Assembly: GCA_965221785.1 (NCBI GenBank)
Contig: CBDCSR010000003.1
Location: 434,001 to 498,000, forward strand
Direction of reading: 5' to 3'
DNA: 64,000 nucleotides
DNA from: BD2-11 sp965221785
GTDB lineage: Bacteria; Gemmatimonadota; Gemmatimonadetes; Longimicrobiales; Gaopeijiaceae
Positions 35,511 through 43,556 of this stretch are shown here, one piece after another. Below the pieces are notes generated by a model, which was not told where the DNA came from, ran no database searches, and saw nothing but the letters and a program-made list of their open reading frames with translations. Within the stretch, counting starts at the first letter, position 1. Every line of letters starts with the position of its first letter. The translations under genes were made by a program, and so were the position numbers.

Positions 35511-37814
35511 TCAGCCTCCCGGCGCCAGCACCAGCCGGTTCTCCGCGCGCGCCTCCACCGCCTCCCGCGAGAAGAGCATCGGGAAGTACTCCCGGTTGGC
35601 CCAGTCCTCGGTGAGGTTGCCGTAGTAGGGGCTTCCGGGCCGGCCCGACTGCCCCGGCGCGTTGGTGAACAGCGACCCGTCCAGGTCGGCGAAGTCGACG
35701 ATGTGACGGTAGGTGGCCCCCGTCGCCGCCACCGTGCCCGCACCTCCCGAGCGCTCCGCCGAAGGCAGGTCGTAGGCGGTCACGAGCGCGTGCGGGAACT
35801 CGTTGCGGTGGTCGCGTCCCCAGCGCCACTCGGCGGGATCGTCGCCCTGGTCGCGCGCGATCTGGCCCAGGGCGGCCGCGAGAGCCGCTTCCAGCGCGGC
35901 TGCGGCATCCGCGCCCCCTTCGCCCGCCACCTGGTCCAGCACGTCCCCATCAAGACGGCGGTAGATCGCCGCCGCCCGGCTGTCGCGGTCGAACACCCCG
36001 TTCCAGGCGGCCAGCTCGGCCCGGTACGCCTCCACGTCGGCGTCACTCGCTGTCCATCCGCCGAAGAGCGCCGCGTGGGCCGCGCCCGACGCCGAATACG
36101 CGTCCTGCTGGAGCACCCGCGAGTCCTCGGGCGTGAAGTCGCTTCCCGCGTTCAGCACCTCCTGCACGCGCGCGAAGCGGGCGAACGGGCCCGCGGTCTT
36201 GAAGAAGAGCGGCGGATCGTATCCGGGCGGATGAATGTCGTGGTTGGCCGTCCCCACCCAGCCGCGCTCCGGGTTGTACTCGGTGGGCAGGTCATCGCGG
36301 AAGCCATCCCATTCGAATTCCCCGGTCCCGGGCACCGGCAGCCGCCCGTGCCAGTTGGGACGGCTGGGCGAGAGCGCGGCGGCCTGCCAGGCGATGTTCC
36401 CGTCCGCGTCCCCGCAGATCATGTTCTCGGTCGGAGCCAGCCAGTAGCGCATCTCCTCCAGGAAGCCGCTGCAGTCGGAGACCACGTTGAGCCGCAGACC
36501 GGCCAGGTATCCCGTGGTTCCGGGTTCGTGCATGGTCGAGCGCATGGCGTAGGCGAGGTTGTTTTCGGGATCCCGGTGGAAGATCGGGCCATGCCGGGAG
36601 AACTCCAGCTCCAGGGTCACGGGGTCACCGTCCCTGACCTGGACGGTTTCCGTGATGGTCCGCACTTCCTCCCAGCCGTCGCCCCAGCGCACCTGCTTCG
36701 GGTTGTCCGGGTTCACCTGCTCGACGTACACGTCCGACTGGTCGGTGCCGACGATGGTCAGCCCCCAGGCGATGCGCCCGTTGTGCCCTATGGCCACCCC
36801 GGGAAGCACCGGCTCGGTCGAACCGATGGTGGTCCAGCCGGGCGCGTCCAGGTGCACAACGTAGCGGAGCGACGGGTTGGTCACCCCGCGGTGCGGATCG
36901 TTGGCCACGATCGCTTGACCGCTCGCGGTGCGGCTCCCGTGGATCGCCCAGTTGTTGCTCCCCGGGGAGGTTTCGCGCGCGCCGAGGTTGAGCGCCATCT
37001 CCGACCCGGACCAGCCTTCGTAGGGCGCGACCAGGGGCGGACTGCTCATCGCGTTGCGGAACCCCGTCACGCCGGCCAGCACGTCGCCCGGGATCAGCCT
37101 CATGTCGACGCCCGCGGGCACTTCGAGCTCGCGCCACGGGGTCGGATTCGCCTGGCGGTTGGCTTCCTCCGGGCCCAGCTCGGCCACCCGCAGCGCCAGC
37201 TGCAGCTCGCGCCGCACATCCGCCACCGGCATCGCCGTCTGCATGCGCAGCAGAGGCGTCTCGGCGCTCCAGTATTCGGGCTCGAGACCTGTGAGCAGGA
37301 ACTCCACAGGCAACTCCCCGGCCGCCGTCGCGTGATCGATGTAGGCGTTGATGCCCGACGCGAACGCCTCCAGGATGCGCCGGCCCTCGGGGTGGTAGGT
37401 GGTGAACTCGGCGTCGTCGAACGGGCCGCGGAACATGAGCAGGCGCGCGACGCGGTCGTGCTGCAGTGCCTCCGCTCCCAGCACCTCGCTCAGCCGCCCC
37501 TCGCCGGCCCTCCGGTACATCTCCATCTGCCAGAGACGGTCCTGGGCCTGAACGAAGCCTTGCGCGAAGAAGAGGTCGTCGAGGCCCGAGGCATAGATGT
37601 GGGGGATGCCCCAGGGGTCGCGCAGCACTTCGACTTCGCCCGCGAGCCCCGGAACTTCGATGCGGCCATCGATTTGGGGCAGCTGCGCCTGTGCCAGCTC
37701 TTCGAAGCTTGCGTTGGGCCCTTCAGCGCACGCGCAGATGAACGCGAGAAAGCCGAGTGTGGCGGTGGCGGTGCGGGGGTGCCGGGGGAATCCGGAGACG
37801 GGGGTGAGGCGCAT
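35511..37814 (-). CDS. Penicillin acylase family (Ntn-hydrolase) lipoprotein
   Basis: 767 residues. Autoprocessed Ntn hydrolases of this family cleave acyl-amide bonds such as acyl-homoserine lactones or beta-lactams. The nucleophile is Ser286 in SPGSNNWAIHGS, which becomes the beta-chain N-terminus. The flanking VANDPHRG, IGHNGRIAWGLT, and FSRHGPI are intact, and the alpha-chain start LRDPWGIPHIYA is recognisable. The leader GFLAFICACAEG is a lipobox. ATG 37814 is chosen because GGAGAAG lies five bases upstream; ATG 37826 has none. Its TGA abuts the ATG of the small lipoprotein. Quorum-signal or antibiotic degradation is a plausible but unproven role. Confidence 0.92.
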   Translation of the reverse strand: MRLTPVSGFPRHPRTATATLGFLAFICACAEGPNASFEELAQAQLPQIDGRIEVPGLAGEVEVLRDPWGIPHIYASGLDDLFFAQGFVQAQDRLWQMEMYRRAGEGRLSEVLGAEALQHDRVARLLMFRGPFDDAEFTTYHPEGRRILEAFASGINAYIDHATAAGELPVEFLLTGLEPEYWSAETPLLRMQTAMPVADVRRELQLALRVAELGPEEANRQANPTPWRELEVPAGVDMRLIPGDVLAGVTGFRNAMSSPPLVAPYEGWSGSEMALNLGARETSPGSNNWAIHGSRTASGQAIVANDPHRGVTNPSLRYVVHLDAPGWTTIGSTEPVLPGVAIGHNGRIAWGLTIVGTDQSDVYVEQVNPDNPKQVRWGDGWEEVRTITETVQVRDGDPVTLELEFSRHGPIFHRDPENNLAYAMRSTMHEPGTTGYLAGLRLNVVSDCSGFLEEMRYWLAPTENMICGDADGNIAWQAAALSPSRPNWHGRLPVPGTGEFEWDGFRDDLPTEYNPERGWVGTANHDIHPPGYDPPLFFKTAGPFARFARVQEVLNAGSDFTPEDSRVLQQDAYSASGAAHAALFGGWTASDADVEAYRAELAAWNGVFDRDSRAAAIYRRLDGDVLDQVAGEGGADAAAALEAALAAALGQIARDQGDDPAEWRWGRDHRNEFPHALVTAYDLPSAERSGGAGTVAATGATYRHIVDFADLDGSLFTNAPGQSGRPGSPYYGNLTEDWANREYFPMLFSREAVEARAENRLVLAPGG

Positions 37815-37915
37815 GGGCTTCTCCATGGGAAGTGTTGCTGCTGGACGCGGTGCCGGAACGCGCGCAGGCTACTAGCTTCGGGATGCAGCCGGGTCCACGC
37901 AAACGGGAACAATCG

Positions 37916-38557
37916 ATGAACGACGATTCCAGGTCGATGACGTGCACTTCGTCGGCGCTCGCCCTCGCTTCAGGGTTCCTCTTCGTGTGTGGGTTCGCCT
38001 TCTCCGCGCCGAGTGTCGTGCACGCCCAGGAGCCGGCGATGGGCTTCGAGCATCTGGCGGGCATCGATGTCGTCCTCGCTTTCGACGACCCCACCGCCAA
38101 TCGCGTGCTGGAAGCGGCGTTTCAGGAGTCGCTCGGACGGCGGATGGGCATCAACCTGCTCGCCACGGCGCAGCCGGATGCGCTGTCGGTGGTGGCGGTG
38201 GCGACCTGCGTGCCGCGGGACTGCGCGAGCGCCGAGTTCTACTCCGTGGCGCTGCTGCTGTCGAATCACTACGACGCCACCTGGGCCATCGAGTTGCTCT
38301 CGCACGAGTCCCAGGAGCTCGCGGACCTCTATGCCCCGAGGGTAGCCGAGCTCATGGAGCCGCTCGGGATCTGGGCGGAGGCCTGGCGCCCCGGCGAATA
38401 CCGGGCGCAGGTGGACGCCTTCGTGGATCAGCTGGAGGCCCGATGTTTCGGGCCGGCCCTGGCCCGGCGAGGGATCATCGCGGCTCTGGCGCTCGGGGAC
38501 AGCGCGCGCGCCCAGCGGCTGGATCAGGTGGCCAGCGACGAGCGAGCGCTCTGCTAG
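37916..38557 (+). CDS. Exported hypothetical protein
   Basis: 213 residues with a Sec signal (TSSALALASGFLFVCGFAFSAPSVVHAQ). The mature part is mostly helical: LEAAFQESLGRRMGINLLATAQPDALSVVAVATCVPRDCAS, ELADLYAPRVAELMEPLGIWAEAW, and contains three further cysteines (two close together in CVPRDC). I recognise no family. ATG 37916 follows a weak GGGAAC; ATG 37937 is possible. Divergent from the penicillin-acylase gene and convergent with the epimerase. Confidence 0.7.
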   Translation: MNDDSRSMTCTSSALALASGFLFVCGFAFSAPSVVHAQEPAMGFEHLAGIDVVLAFDDPTANRVLEAAFQESLGRRMGINLLATAQPDALSVVAVATCVPRDCASAEFYSVALLLSNHYDATWAIELLSHESQELADLYAPRVAELMEPLGIWAEAWRPGEYRAQVDAFVDQLEARCFGPALARRGIIAALALGDSARAQRLDQVASDERALC

Positions 38558-38566
38558 GGGCCCCGC

Positions 38567-39751
38567 CTACGCGCCCGCCGCTCTCCAGGCATCCAGAACC
38601 TCGCGCTCCCGAGCCCGGCTTATCCCGGCGCGCCGGTTGTTGCGCTCCTCCTCGGGCCGGGTCCCGTCCCAGTCCACGGTGTCGCGGCTGGTCACGGCCA
38701 GCGGGCGGAAGCTAAGGCCGGCCGCGAGCGCGCGGTCGATGTCCACGTACATCAGGTCGGCTCCGGGAGCCCACGCCGGCAGGTCGCCGAAGGGCCTCAC
38801 CCCCTGCCCCTCCAGGAAGTCCTCGGGGACCCAGGTGAACTCGACCGGGGTCGAGGTGGCCGCGCGAATGCCGTAGAGCATCTCGGCCATCGACATGCGG
38901 GCGGCCGGGCCGGTCGCGTTGAAATCGCCGGCGACGCCGTCCTCGGCCAGGCGCACGATCCATTCGGTGATGTCGCGCTGGTCAATGATCTGGTTGGCGT
39001 GCTCCGGGTTGCCGGGGGCCAGCACCTCGCCGCCCTCGAAGATGCGCAGCGGCCAGTAGGTGAAGCGGTCCGTCCGGTCGCCCGGTCCCACGATCAGGCC
39101 CGGACGCACGATGGTCGCGCGCCCCGGGAAGGCGGCGTGGGCGATGTCCTCGCTCAACGCCTTCATGAGCCCGTAGTGGGCTTCGTCCCCGTCCTGCCAG
39201 CCGTCGGGAGGCGAGAAGCGCTCCGAGTCCTCGTCGATGAGATGCTCGTAGAGGACGCGGTCCTTGTGCTCGTACGCGAGCCCGGGGCTGATATAGGCCG
39301 AAATCGAGGAGACGAAGATGTACTGTTCGGCGGCGTCCCGCAGCAGCTCCGTGCTGAGCTGCGCCCAGCGATAGTTCTGCGTGTTGTTGTCGAGGACGAC
39401 GTCCCAGCTGCGGCCCTCAAGGGCGCCCAGGTCGCCGTCGCGGTCGCCGATGAGGTGTTCCACGTCCGGAAGGTCGGCCTGCGTGCGGCCGCGCGTGAAG
39501 ATGGTCACCTCGTGTCCGCGCTCCACCGCGTAGCGAACCATGTGCGGGCCGATGAAGCCGGTGCCGCCCAGCATGAGCAGCCGCTTGGGGGTGGGCGTCA
39601 GCTGGGGGCCTGGGCCGGAGTCGTTGTCGACTCGACGCCTGCGGGTGCCGTTGGGGGAGGCGAGGCCGATGCGGGGAGCGCCGAGACCGAGTCCCAGTCC
39701 GGCTGCGGTGATTCCGGTCGTGCGCAGAAAGTCTCGGCGCGTCGGTTTCAT
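38567..39751 (-). CDS. NAD-dependent epimerase/dehydratase family protein, Tat signal
   Basis: 394 residues. MKPTRRDFLRTTGITAAGLGLGLGAPRIGLA is a Tat signal, followed by an extended-SDR Rossmann domain starting LLMLGGTGFIGPHMVRYAVERGHEVTIFTRG. The usual SDR Tyr-x-x-x-Lys appears as YGLMKAL, and IVRPGLIVGPGDRTDRF follows. Export of such a protein by Tat with cofactor bound is a trait of several phyla with many Tat-linked dehydrogenases. Substrate unknown. GGGAGAATC precedes ATG 39751. Confidence 0.9.
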   Translation of the reverse strand: MKPTRRDFLRTTGITAAGLGLGLGAPRIGLASPNGTRRRRVDNDSGPGPQLTPTPKRLLMLGGTGFIGPHMVRYAVERGHEVTIFTRGRTQADLPDVEHLIGDRDGDLGALEGRSWDVVLDNNTQNYRWAQLSTELLRDAAEQYIFVSSISAYISPGLAYEHKDRVLYEHLIDEDSERFSPPDGWQDGDEAHYGLMKALSEDIAHAAFPGRATIVRPGLIVGPGDRTDRFTYWPLRIFEGGEVLAPGNPEHANQIIDQRDITEWIVRLAEDGVAGDFNATGPAARMSMAEMLYGIRAATSTPVEFTWVPEDFLEGQGVRPFGDLPAWAPGADLMYVDIDRALAAGLSFRPLAVTSRDTVDWDGTRPEEERNNRRAGISRAREREVLDAWRAAGA

Positions 39752-39767
39752 GATCGATTCTCCCTGG

Positions 39768-40223
39768 TTACTGACGCGCCAGCGAGCCCGAGAGGATGAC
39801 GCGTCCGCAGAAATCGGTGTCGGCATGCTCGGAGACCTCCGCGCTTCTGCCGAAAAACCTCACTGTGGAGCTGAGCGTTCTGGTGGGGCCGCAGAACTCC
39901 TCGTTGACCGAGGCGGAGAAGCCGCCACCCGTCAACTCGAGGAATCCGGTGGCGTCCAGTGTTCCTGTGACGGAGGGAATCTCGGCCGTGCCGCCGGAAG
40001 CCTGGATCTCGCCGGTAATCGTCACGCTTGCCCCGGCCTGTTCGACGAAGACCTGCATCGACCCCTGTATCCCCTGCTGGTTCAGCAGGAACTGGACGAT
40101 GAACGATCCGTGGTAGGTGCCCGCGACATCGGGAATCGGTCCGGTCGGCTCATCGTCGCCGCATGCGGCGACGGACAGCATGAGTACAGCTGCCGCAAGG
40201 CATCGTCGCCATGGCTGCGTCAT
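39768..40223 (-). CDS. Small lipoprotein, beta-rich, unknown function
   Basis: 151 residues. The leader CLAAAVLMLSVAACGDDEP is a textbook lipobox. The mature sequence alternates strands (VAGTYHGSFIVQFLL, GSMQVFVEQAGASVTITGEIQASGG, VTGTLDATGFLELTGGGFSASV) and has two cysteines near the end, FCG twice. It looks like one of the lipocalin-like or avidin-like eight-strand lipoproteins. The end is 17 bp upstream of the epimerase start, so they may share a transcript. A GAGGAGG sits about 13 bases before the ATG, longer than ideal. Confidence 0.75.
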   Translation of the reverse strand: MTQPWRRCLAAAVLMLSVAACGDDEPTGPIPDVAGTYHGSFIVQFLLNQQGIQGSMQVFVEQAGASVTITGEIQASGGTAEIPSVTGTLDATGFLELTGGGFSASVNEEFCGPTRTLSSTVRFFGRSAEVSEHADTDFCGRVILSGSLARQ

Positions 40224-40403
40224 GATCGTGTCCGACCTCCTCTCGCGTCCACCGTTTAAACGCCAGTTGCCTGCTCGGAACAGCCTAGCCGCAGGATGGG
40301 CGGGCTGCAACGGGTTCGAGCGGGGCTGGACGTTCCACCCGCGGCTCGCCATGGTGCCGGGGTGCAGCGCCGGGTGTTGGCTGGCATCTTGAAGGGGTGG
40401 AAC

Positions 40404-41090
40404 GTGGAGAAAGGCCGGGATGGTGCACTCGCGTGGCGGTTGCGCGGCCATCTGTATCGGCGTATCGGCGAAGCGGGGTTTGTCCCCAGCCGTGCCGAAC
40501 TCGGCGAGGGACTGGGCGCGGGAGCTGGCGAAGTGGACCGGGCGCTGGCGCTGCTCGCAGAGGCTCACGTCCTGGTTCTGGATGAGACCGGCGAAATCCG
40601 GATGGCCCATCCCTTTTCCGCCGTGGAGACGCCCTTCCGCGTGCGTACCCCAGGGACCGACTACTGGGCCAACTGCGCCTGGGACGCGCTCGCGATCCCG
40701 TTGCTCCTCGATGTCGACGGACGGACGCGAGCCGCGTGTCCCCGGTCGGGTGCCGCGATCGACCTGACGGTGACCAACGGGCGAGTCGAACCCGCCGATG
40801 GCGCCGTGGTCCGCTTCCCCGTGCCGGCCCGGCGCTTCTGGGACGACATCGGCTTCACCTGACGCAACCTCCTGGCCTTCCGGTCGGAGGCGGATGCGGC
40901 CCGGTGGGCGGCTGCACGGGGCGTCGACCTCGGCGCGACGGTGCCCGTCGAGACGCTGGGAGAGTTGAGCCGCGGGTGGTATGCCGGCAGGCTCAGCGAC
41001 CGTTGGCGTCCGTCTTCGGCGGAGTCGAAGCAGGCCCTCCTGCGAGAGGCGGGTCTCGAAGGCCCCTTCTGGCAGGTTCATCCGTCGTGA
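40404..41090 (+). CDS. Alkylmercury lyase (MerB) family protein with in-frame TGA at the catalytic cysteine; candidate selenoprotein
   Basis: 228 residues if TGA 40860-40862 is read as selenocysteine (residue 153). MerB cleaves carbon-mercury bonds with Cys96, Asp99 and Cys159. Here ANCAWDAL gives Cys91 and Asp94, Cys112 lies 21 residues after Cys91 as Cys117 does after Cys96, and residue 153 lies 62 after Cys91 where MerB has 63. The segment reads WDDIGFT-TGA-RNLLAFRSEADAARW, matching the MerB C159 region. The frame past TGA stays GC3-rich for 75 codons and ends at TGA 41088-41090, inside GTGA shared with the next gene. An N-terminal helical (winged-helix-like) region precedes the lyase core. 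GTG 40404 follows GAAGGGG. Alternatives are a nonsense mutation or a sequencing error. No Sec machinery genes lie in the window. Confidence 0.78.
40860..40862 (+). other. Candidate recoded TGA (Sec) codon
   Basis: TGA sits exactly at the codon for the MerB Cys159 equivalent, between FT and RNLLAF. Other genes in the window use TGA as a normal stop, so general reassignment is excluded; only context-dependent recoding or a broken gene explains it. Confidence 0.6.
40863..40898 (+). promoter_or_regulatory. SECIS-like hairpin directly after the TGA
   Basis: CCTCC (40868-40872) pairs with GGAGG (40886-40890), T40873 is bulged, GGCC (40874-40877) pairs with GGTC (40882-40885, one G-U pair), and the loop is TTCC. 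A lower stem CGCA (40863-40866) with TGCG (40895-40898) can form. A single bulged U a few pairs below the loop resembles the E. coli fdhF element. The loop lacks the usual GU and starts 15 nt after TGA, at the short end of the known range. Confidence 0.5.
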
Positions 41091-42139
41091 GAATCGCGAC
41101 GGCACTCGGCAGCCTGGCGCCGATGCTGGCCCTGGCAGCGTGCGCCGAGTCCGGCCCGACCACCTCGCTGGAAGGTCCGCTGGAAGGCTGCCCCGACCCC
41201 GGCGTGGGCACCACCATCGGAGGGCGTCGTGGAGCCGGGAGTGACGCCACCCCGTCTCCCGTCCGCCGGCTGGTGCTCATGGGAGGAGGCCCGGAGGAGG
41301 ACGGCGCCGCCCGCCGTTTCGCCGGAGCGGCCGCCGGAGGCGATATCGTGGTGTTGCGCGCGACCGGGTCGCTGACCAGCTACCCGGATTACTTCTCGGT
41401 GGAACTGGCCCCAAGTCCGGCGCCGGCCTCGGTGGTCACGATTCGCACCGACACGCCTCCGCTGGCCGACCACCCGAGTGTCCTCTGCCGCCTCGGGAGA
41501 GCGGAAGCGGTATGGCTCGCGGGCGGAAGCCAGTGGAATTACCTGGGACGGTGGCCGAATTCGGTCCACGTCGCGGTGGGGGAAGCAACGCGGCGCGGGG
41601 CGGCCCTGGGCGGGACCAGCGCCGGAGCGGTGTCGCTCGGCGAAGCCGCATTCGATGCCCGGCACGGCACCATAACGTCGAGCGAAGCTCTTTCGGATCC
41701 CGCCGATGCATCGGTCAGCGTGGGACCATCGAACCTGCCTCAGCCCGAACTCGCGAACACGATCGTGGACTCCCACTTCACGGAGCGGTCCCGTGAGGGG
41801 CGGCTGCTCACGTTCCTCGGCCGTCTGCTGGCTCAGCACCGCTCGGGTTCCTTCATCGGGATCGGGATCGACGAAGGGGTCGCGCTGGAAATCGAGGACG
41901 GAAGCTACCGCGTGTCTTCGTCGCGGGGCGGCGCGGTGTGGATGTACGAGGCCACGGGTCCGGCCGTCGTTCAACCGGGCAGGCCGCTCTCGCTGGACGG
42001 CATTCGCCGCGTGCGGCTGGCCGACGGAGCGTCGGGCCGCTGGCCCTTCCTGTTCGATGACGCACAGCGCGTCCGGGAGCTCGTGGTGGAGGAGGGGGTG
42101 GTGCGGGTCAGGAGCGCGAGCGCTGCGCGCGACCGATGA
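41087..42139 (+). CDS. Cyanophycinase-like S51-family lipoprotein
   Basis: 350 residues. The leader ATALGSLAPMLALAACAESG is a lipobox. The fold follows S51 serine peptidases: AVWLAGGSQWNYL, the nucleophile Ser in GGTSAGAVSLGE, IVDSHFTERSREGRLLTFLGRLL and GIGIDEGVALEIE. Cyanophycinase releases beta-Asp-Arg from cyanophycin; lipid-anchored homologues may act on other isoaspartyl peptides. GTG 41087 is the start because its GTGA overlaps the stop of the MerB-like frame, an arrangement that only makes sense if that frame is translated past its internal TGA. This gene's own stop is normal. Confidence 0.88.
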   Translation: MRIATALGSLAPMLALAACAESGPTTSLEGPLEGCPDPGVGTTIGGRRGAGSDATPSPVRRLVLMGGGPEEDGAARRFAGAAAGGDIVVLRATGSLTSYPDYFSVELAPSPAPASVVTIRTDTPPLADHPSVLCRLGRAEAVWLAGGSQWNYLGRWPNSVHVAVGEATRRGAALGGTSAGAVSLGEAAFDARHGTITSSEALSDPADASVSVGPSNLPQPELANTIVDSHFTERSREGRLLTFLGRLLAQHRSGSFIGIGIDEGVALEIEDGSYRVSSSRGGAVWMYEATGPAVVQPGRPLSLDGIRRVRLADGASGRWPFLFDDAQRVRELVVEEGVVRVRSASAARDR

Positions 42140-42169
42140 CGGGAACTCCGGCAGGGCGAGAGCCCCGGT

Positions 42170-43537
42170 CTACCTCCCCGCTTCCACCCGCGCGCAGGCC
42201 CGTCGCAGCCGCTCCACCCCCTCGGCGACCTCGTCCCGGGTGATCAGCATGGAGGGGCCGATGCGGATCACGTGGCCGCCCATGCCGCCGAGGCCGATGA
42301 GCACGCCTTCCTGGCGCGCGGCCTCCAGGAGCGCCTTGCCAAGCCCCGCGCCGGGCTCCTTGGTGACGGGGTCCTCCACCAGCTCCAGGGCGATCATCAG
42401 CCCCATTCCGCGCACGTCGCCGATCCACGGGTAGTCGCGCTGGAGTGCTTCCAGGCCTTCGCGCATCTGGCGTCCGCGCTCGGCGGACCGGGCGGGCGTG
42501 TTCTCTTCGACCATCACGTCCATCGTCGCGCGCGCGGCCACCATGGACACCGGGCTGCCCCCGTAGGTGGAGAACGTGAGCCCCGTCCAGGCGGCGGCGA
42601 TCTCCGTGCGGGCCAGGGTGCCACCGACCGGGAAGCCGTTCGCCACCCCCTTGGCGACCACCATGATGTCGGGCTCGACCTCCCAGTGCTCGATGCCGAA
42701 CCAGCGGTCGCCGGTGCGTCCCAACCCGGCCTGCACTTCATCGCAGATGAACACGCCCCCGTAGGCGCGGATCACCTCGGCCGCGCGCGTGTGGTATCCC
42801 GGCGGCGGAACGATGTAGCCACCCACCCCCTGGATCGTCTCGGCAAGTAGTGCGGCGGGGCGCCCCGTGGTCGTGGTCTCGATCACCTCGACCAGCTCGT
42901 CGATGTAGCGGTCGACGTTGTCGCCGTCGGCGTGCCGGTACGGATACGGCGCGATGGCGTGCCGGATCGGTGCCATCGCCGGGAGCGGCTTCCACTGGGC
43001 CTGCCCTGTCAGGCCCGTAGCCAGCGTGCTGCGCCCGGAGTAGCCGAGCCGCAGGCCGATAATCTCGCTGCGCCGGGTATGCATCTGCGCCAGCATGACC
43101 GCCGTCTCGATGGCCTCGGTGCCGCTGTTGGTGAACATGACCTGGTCGAGGCCGGCGGGCGCGAGGCTGGTGAGCCGCTCCGCCGCGGCCACGTAGGGCT
43201 CGGTCACGTAGAGGTTCGAGGTGTGTCCCAGCCGGGCGACCTGTTCCCGCACCGCGGCAACCACTCGGGGGTGGCAGTGCCCGATGGACGTGGTCAGAAT
43301 GCCCGCGAAGAGGTCCAGATACTCTCGGCCGTCGGCGCCCCTGGCCCGCACCCCCTCCGCTTCCACGAGCACCAGGGGCTCGTCGTACAACGGCTTGACG
43401 CACGGGAAGATGGAGGCGCGCTGGCGTTCGATCAATTCCGCCGCCTCGCTCCCTGGCGGGCCGGCCGAGTCCGACTGCGCCGCGACCCCGCCCCTCTCCG
43501 CTGCCCGGGACGGTGTCAGGGTCCTGGAGGCCGTCAC
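42170..43537 (-). CDS. Class III PLP aminotransferase (alanine-glyoxylate/AGXT2-like)
   Basis: 455 residues. The PLP lysine is Lys296 in VVAKGVANGFPVGG. FTNSGTEAIETAVMLAQ, the Asp of FICDEVQAGLGRTG, and the N-terminal block YLDLFAGILTTSIGHCHP identify the AGXT2-like and omega-amino-acid aminotransferase group. It is 20 bp after mmsA on the same strand. An omega-aminotransferase beside methylmalonate-semialdehyde dehydrogenase is the classic arrangement for breaking down beta-alanine or 3-aminoisobutyrate through a semialdehyde to an acyl-CoA, so beta-alanine or 3-aminoisobutyrate is the likeliest donor. GTG 43537 has a weak GGGGTAGG upstream. Confidence 0.9.
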   Translation of the reverse strand: MTASRTLTPSRAAERGGVAAQSDSAGPPGSEAAELIERQRASIFPCVKPLYDEPLVLVEAEGVRARGADGREYLDLFAGILTTSIGHCHPRVVAAVREQVARLGHTSNLYVTEPYVAAAERLTSLAPAGLDQVMFTNSGTEAIETAVMLAQMHTRRSEIIGLRLGYSGRSTLATGLTGQAQWKPLPAMAPIRHAIAPYPYRHADGDNVDRYIDELVEVIETTTTGRPAALLAETIQGVGGYIVPPPGYHTRAAEVIRAYGGVFICDEVQAGLGRTGDRWFGIEHWEVEPDIMVVAKGVANGFPVGGTLARTEIAAAWTGLTFSTYGGSPVSMVAARATMDVMVEENTPARSAERGRQMREGLEALQRDYPWIGDVRGMGLMIALELVEDPVTKEPGAGLGKALLEAARQEGVLIGLGGMGGHVIRIGPSMLITRDEVAEGVERLRRACARVEAGR

Positions 43538-43556
43538 CCTACCCCGGTCCCCCGCG

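Noticed and set aside
40736..41086. Upstream extension of the S51 lipoprotein within the MerB-like gene
   Set aside because: The extension lies out of frame over the MerB C-terminal region and removes the signal peptide from the N-terminus; GTG 41087 with lipobox and stop overlap is better.
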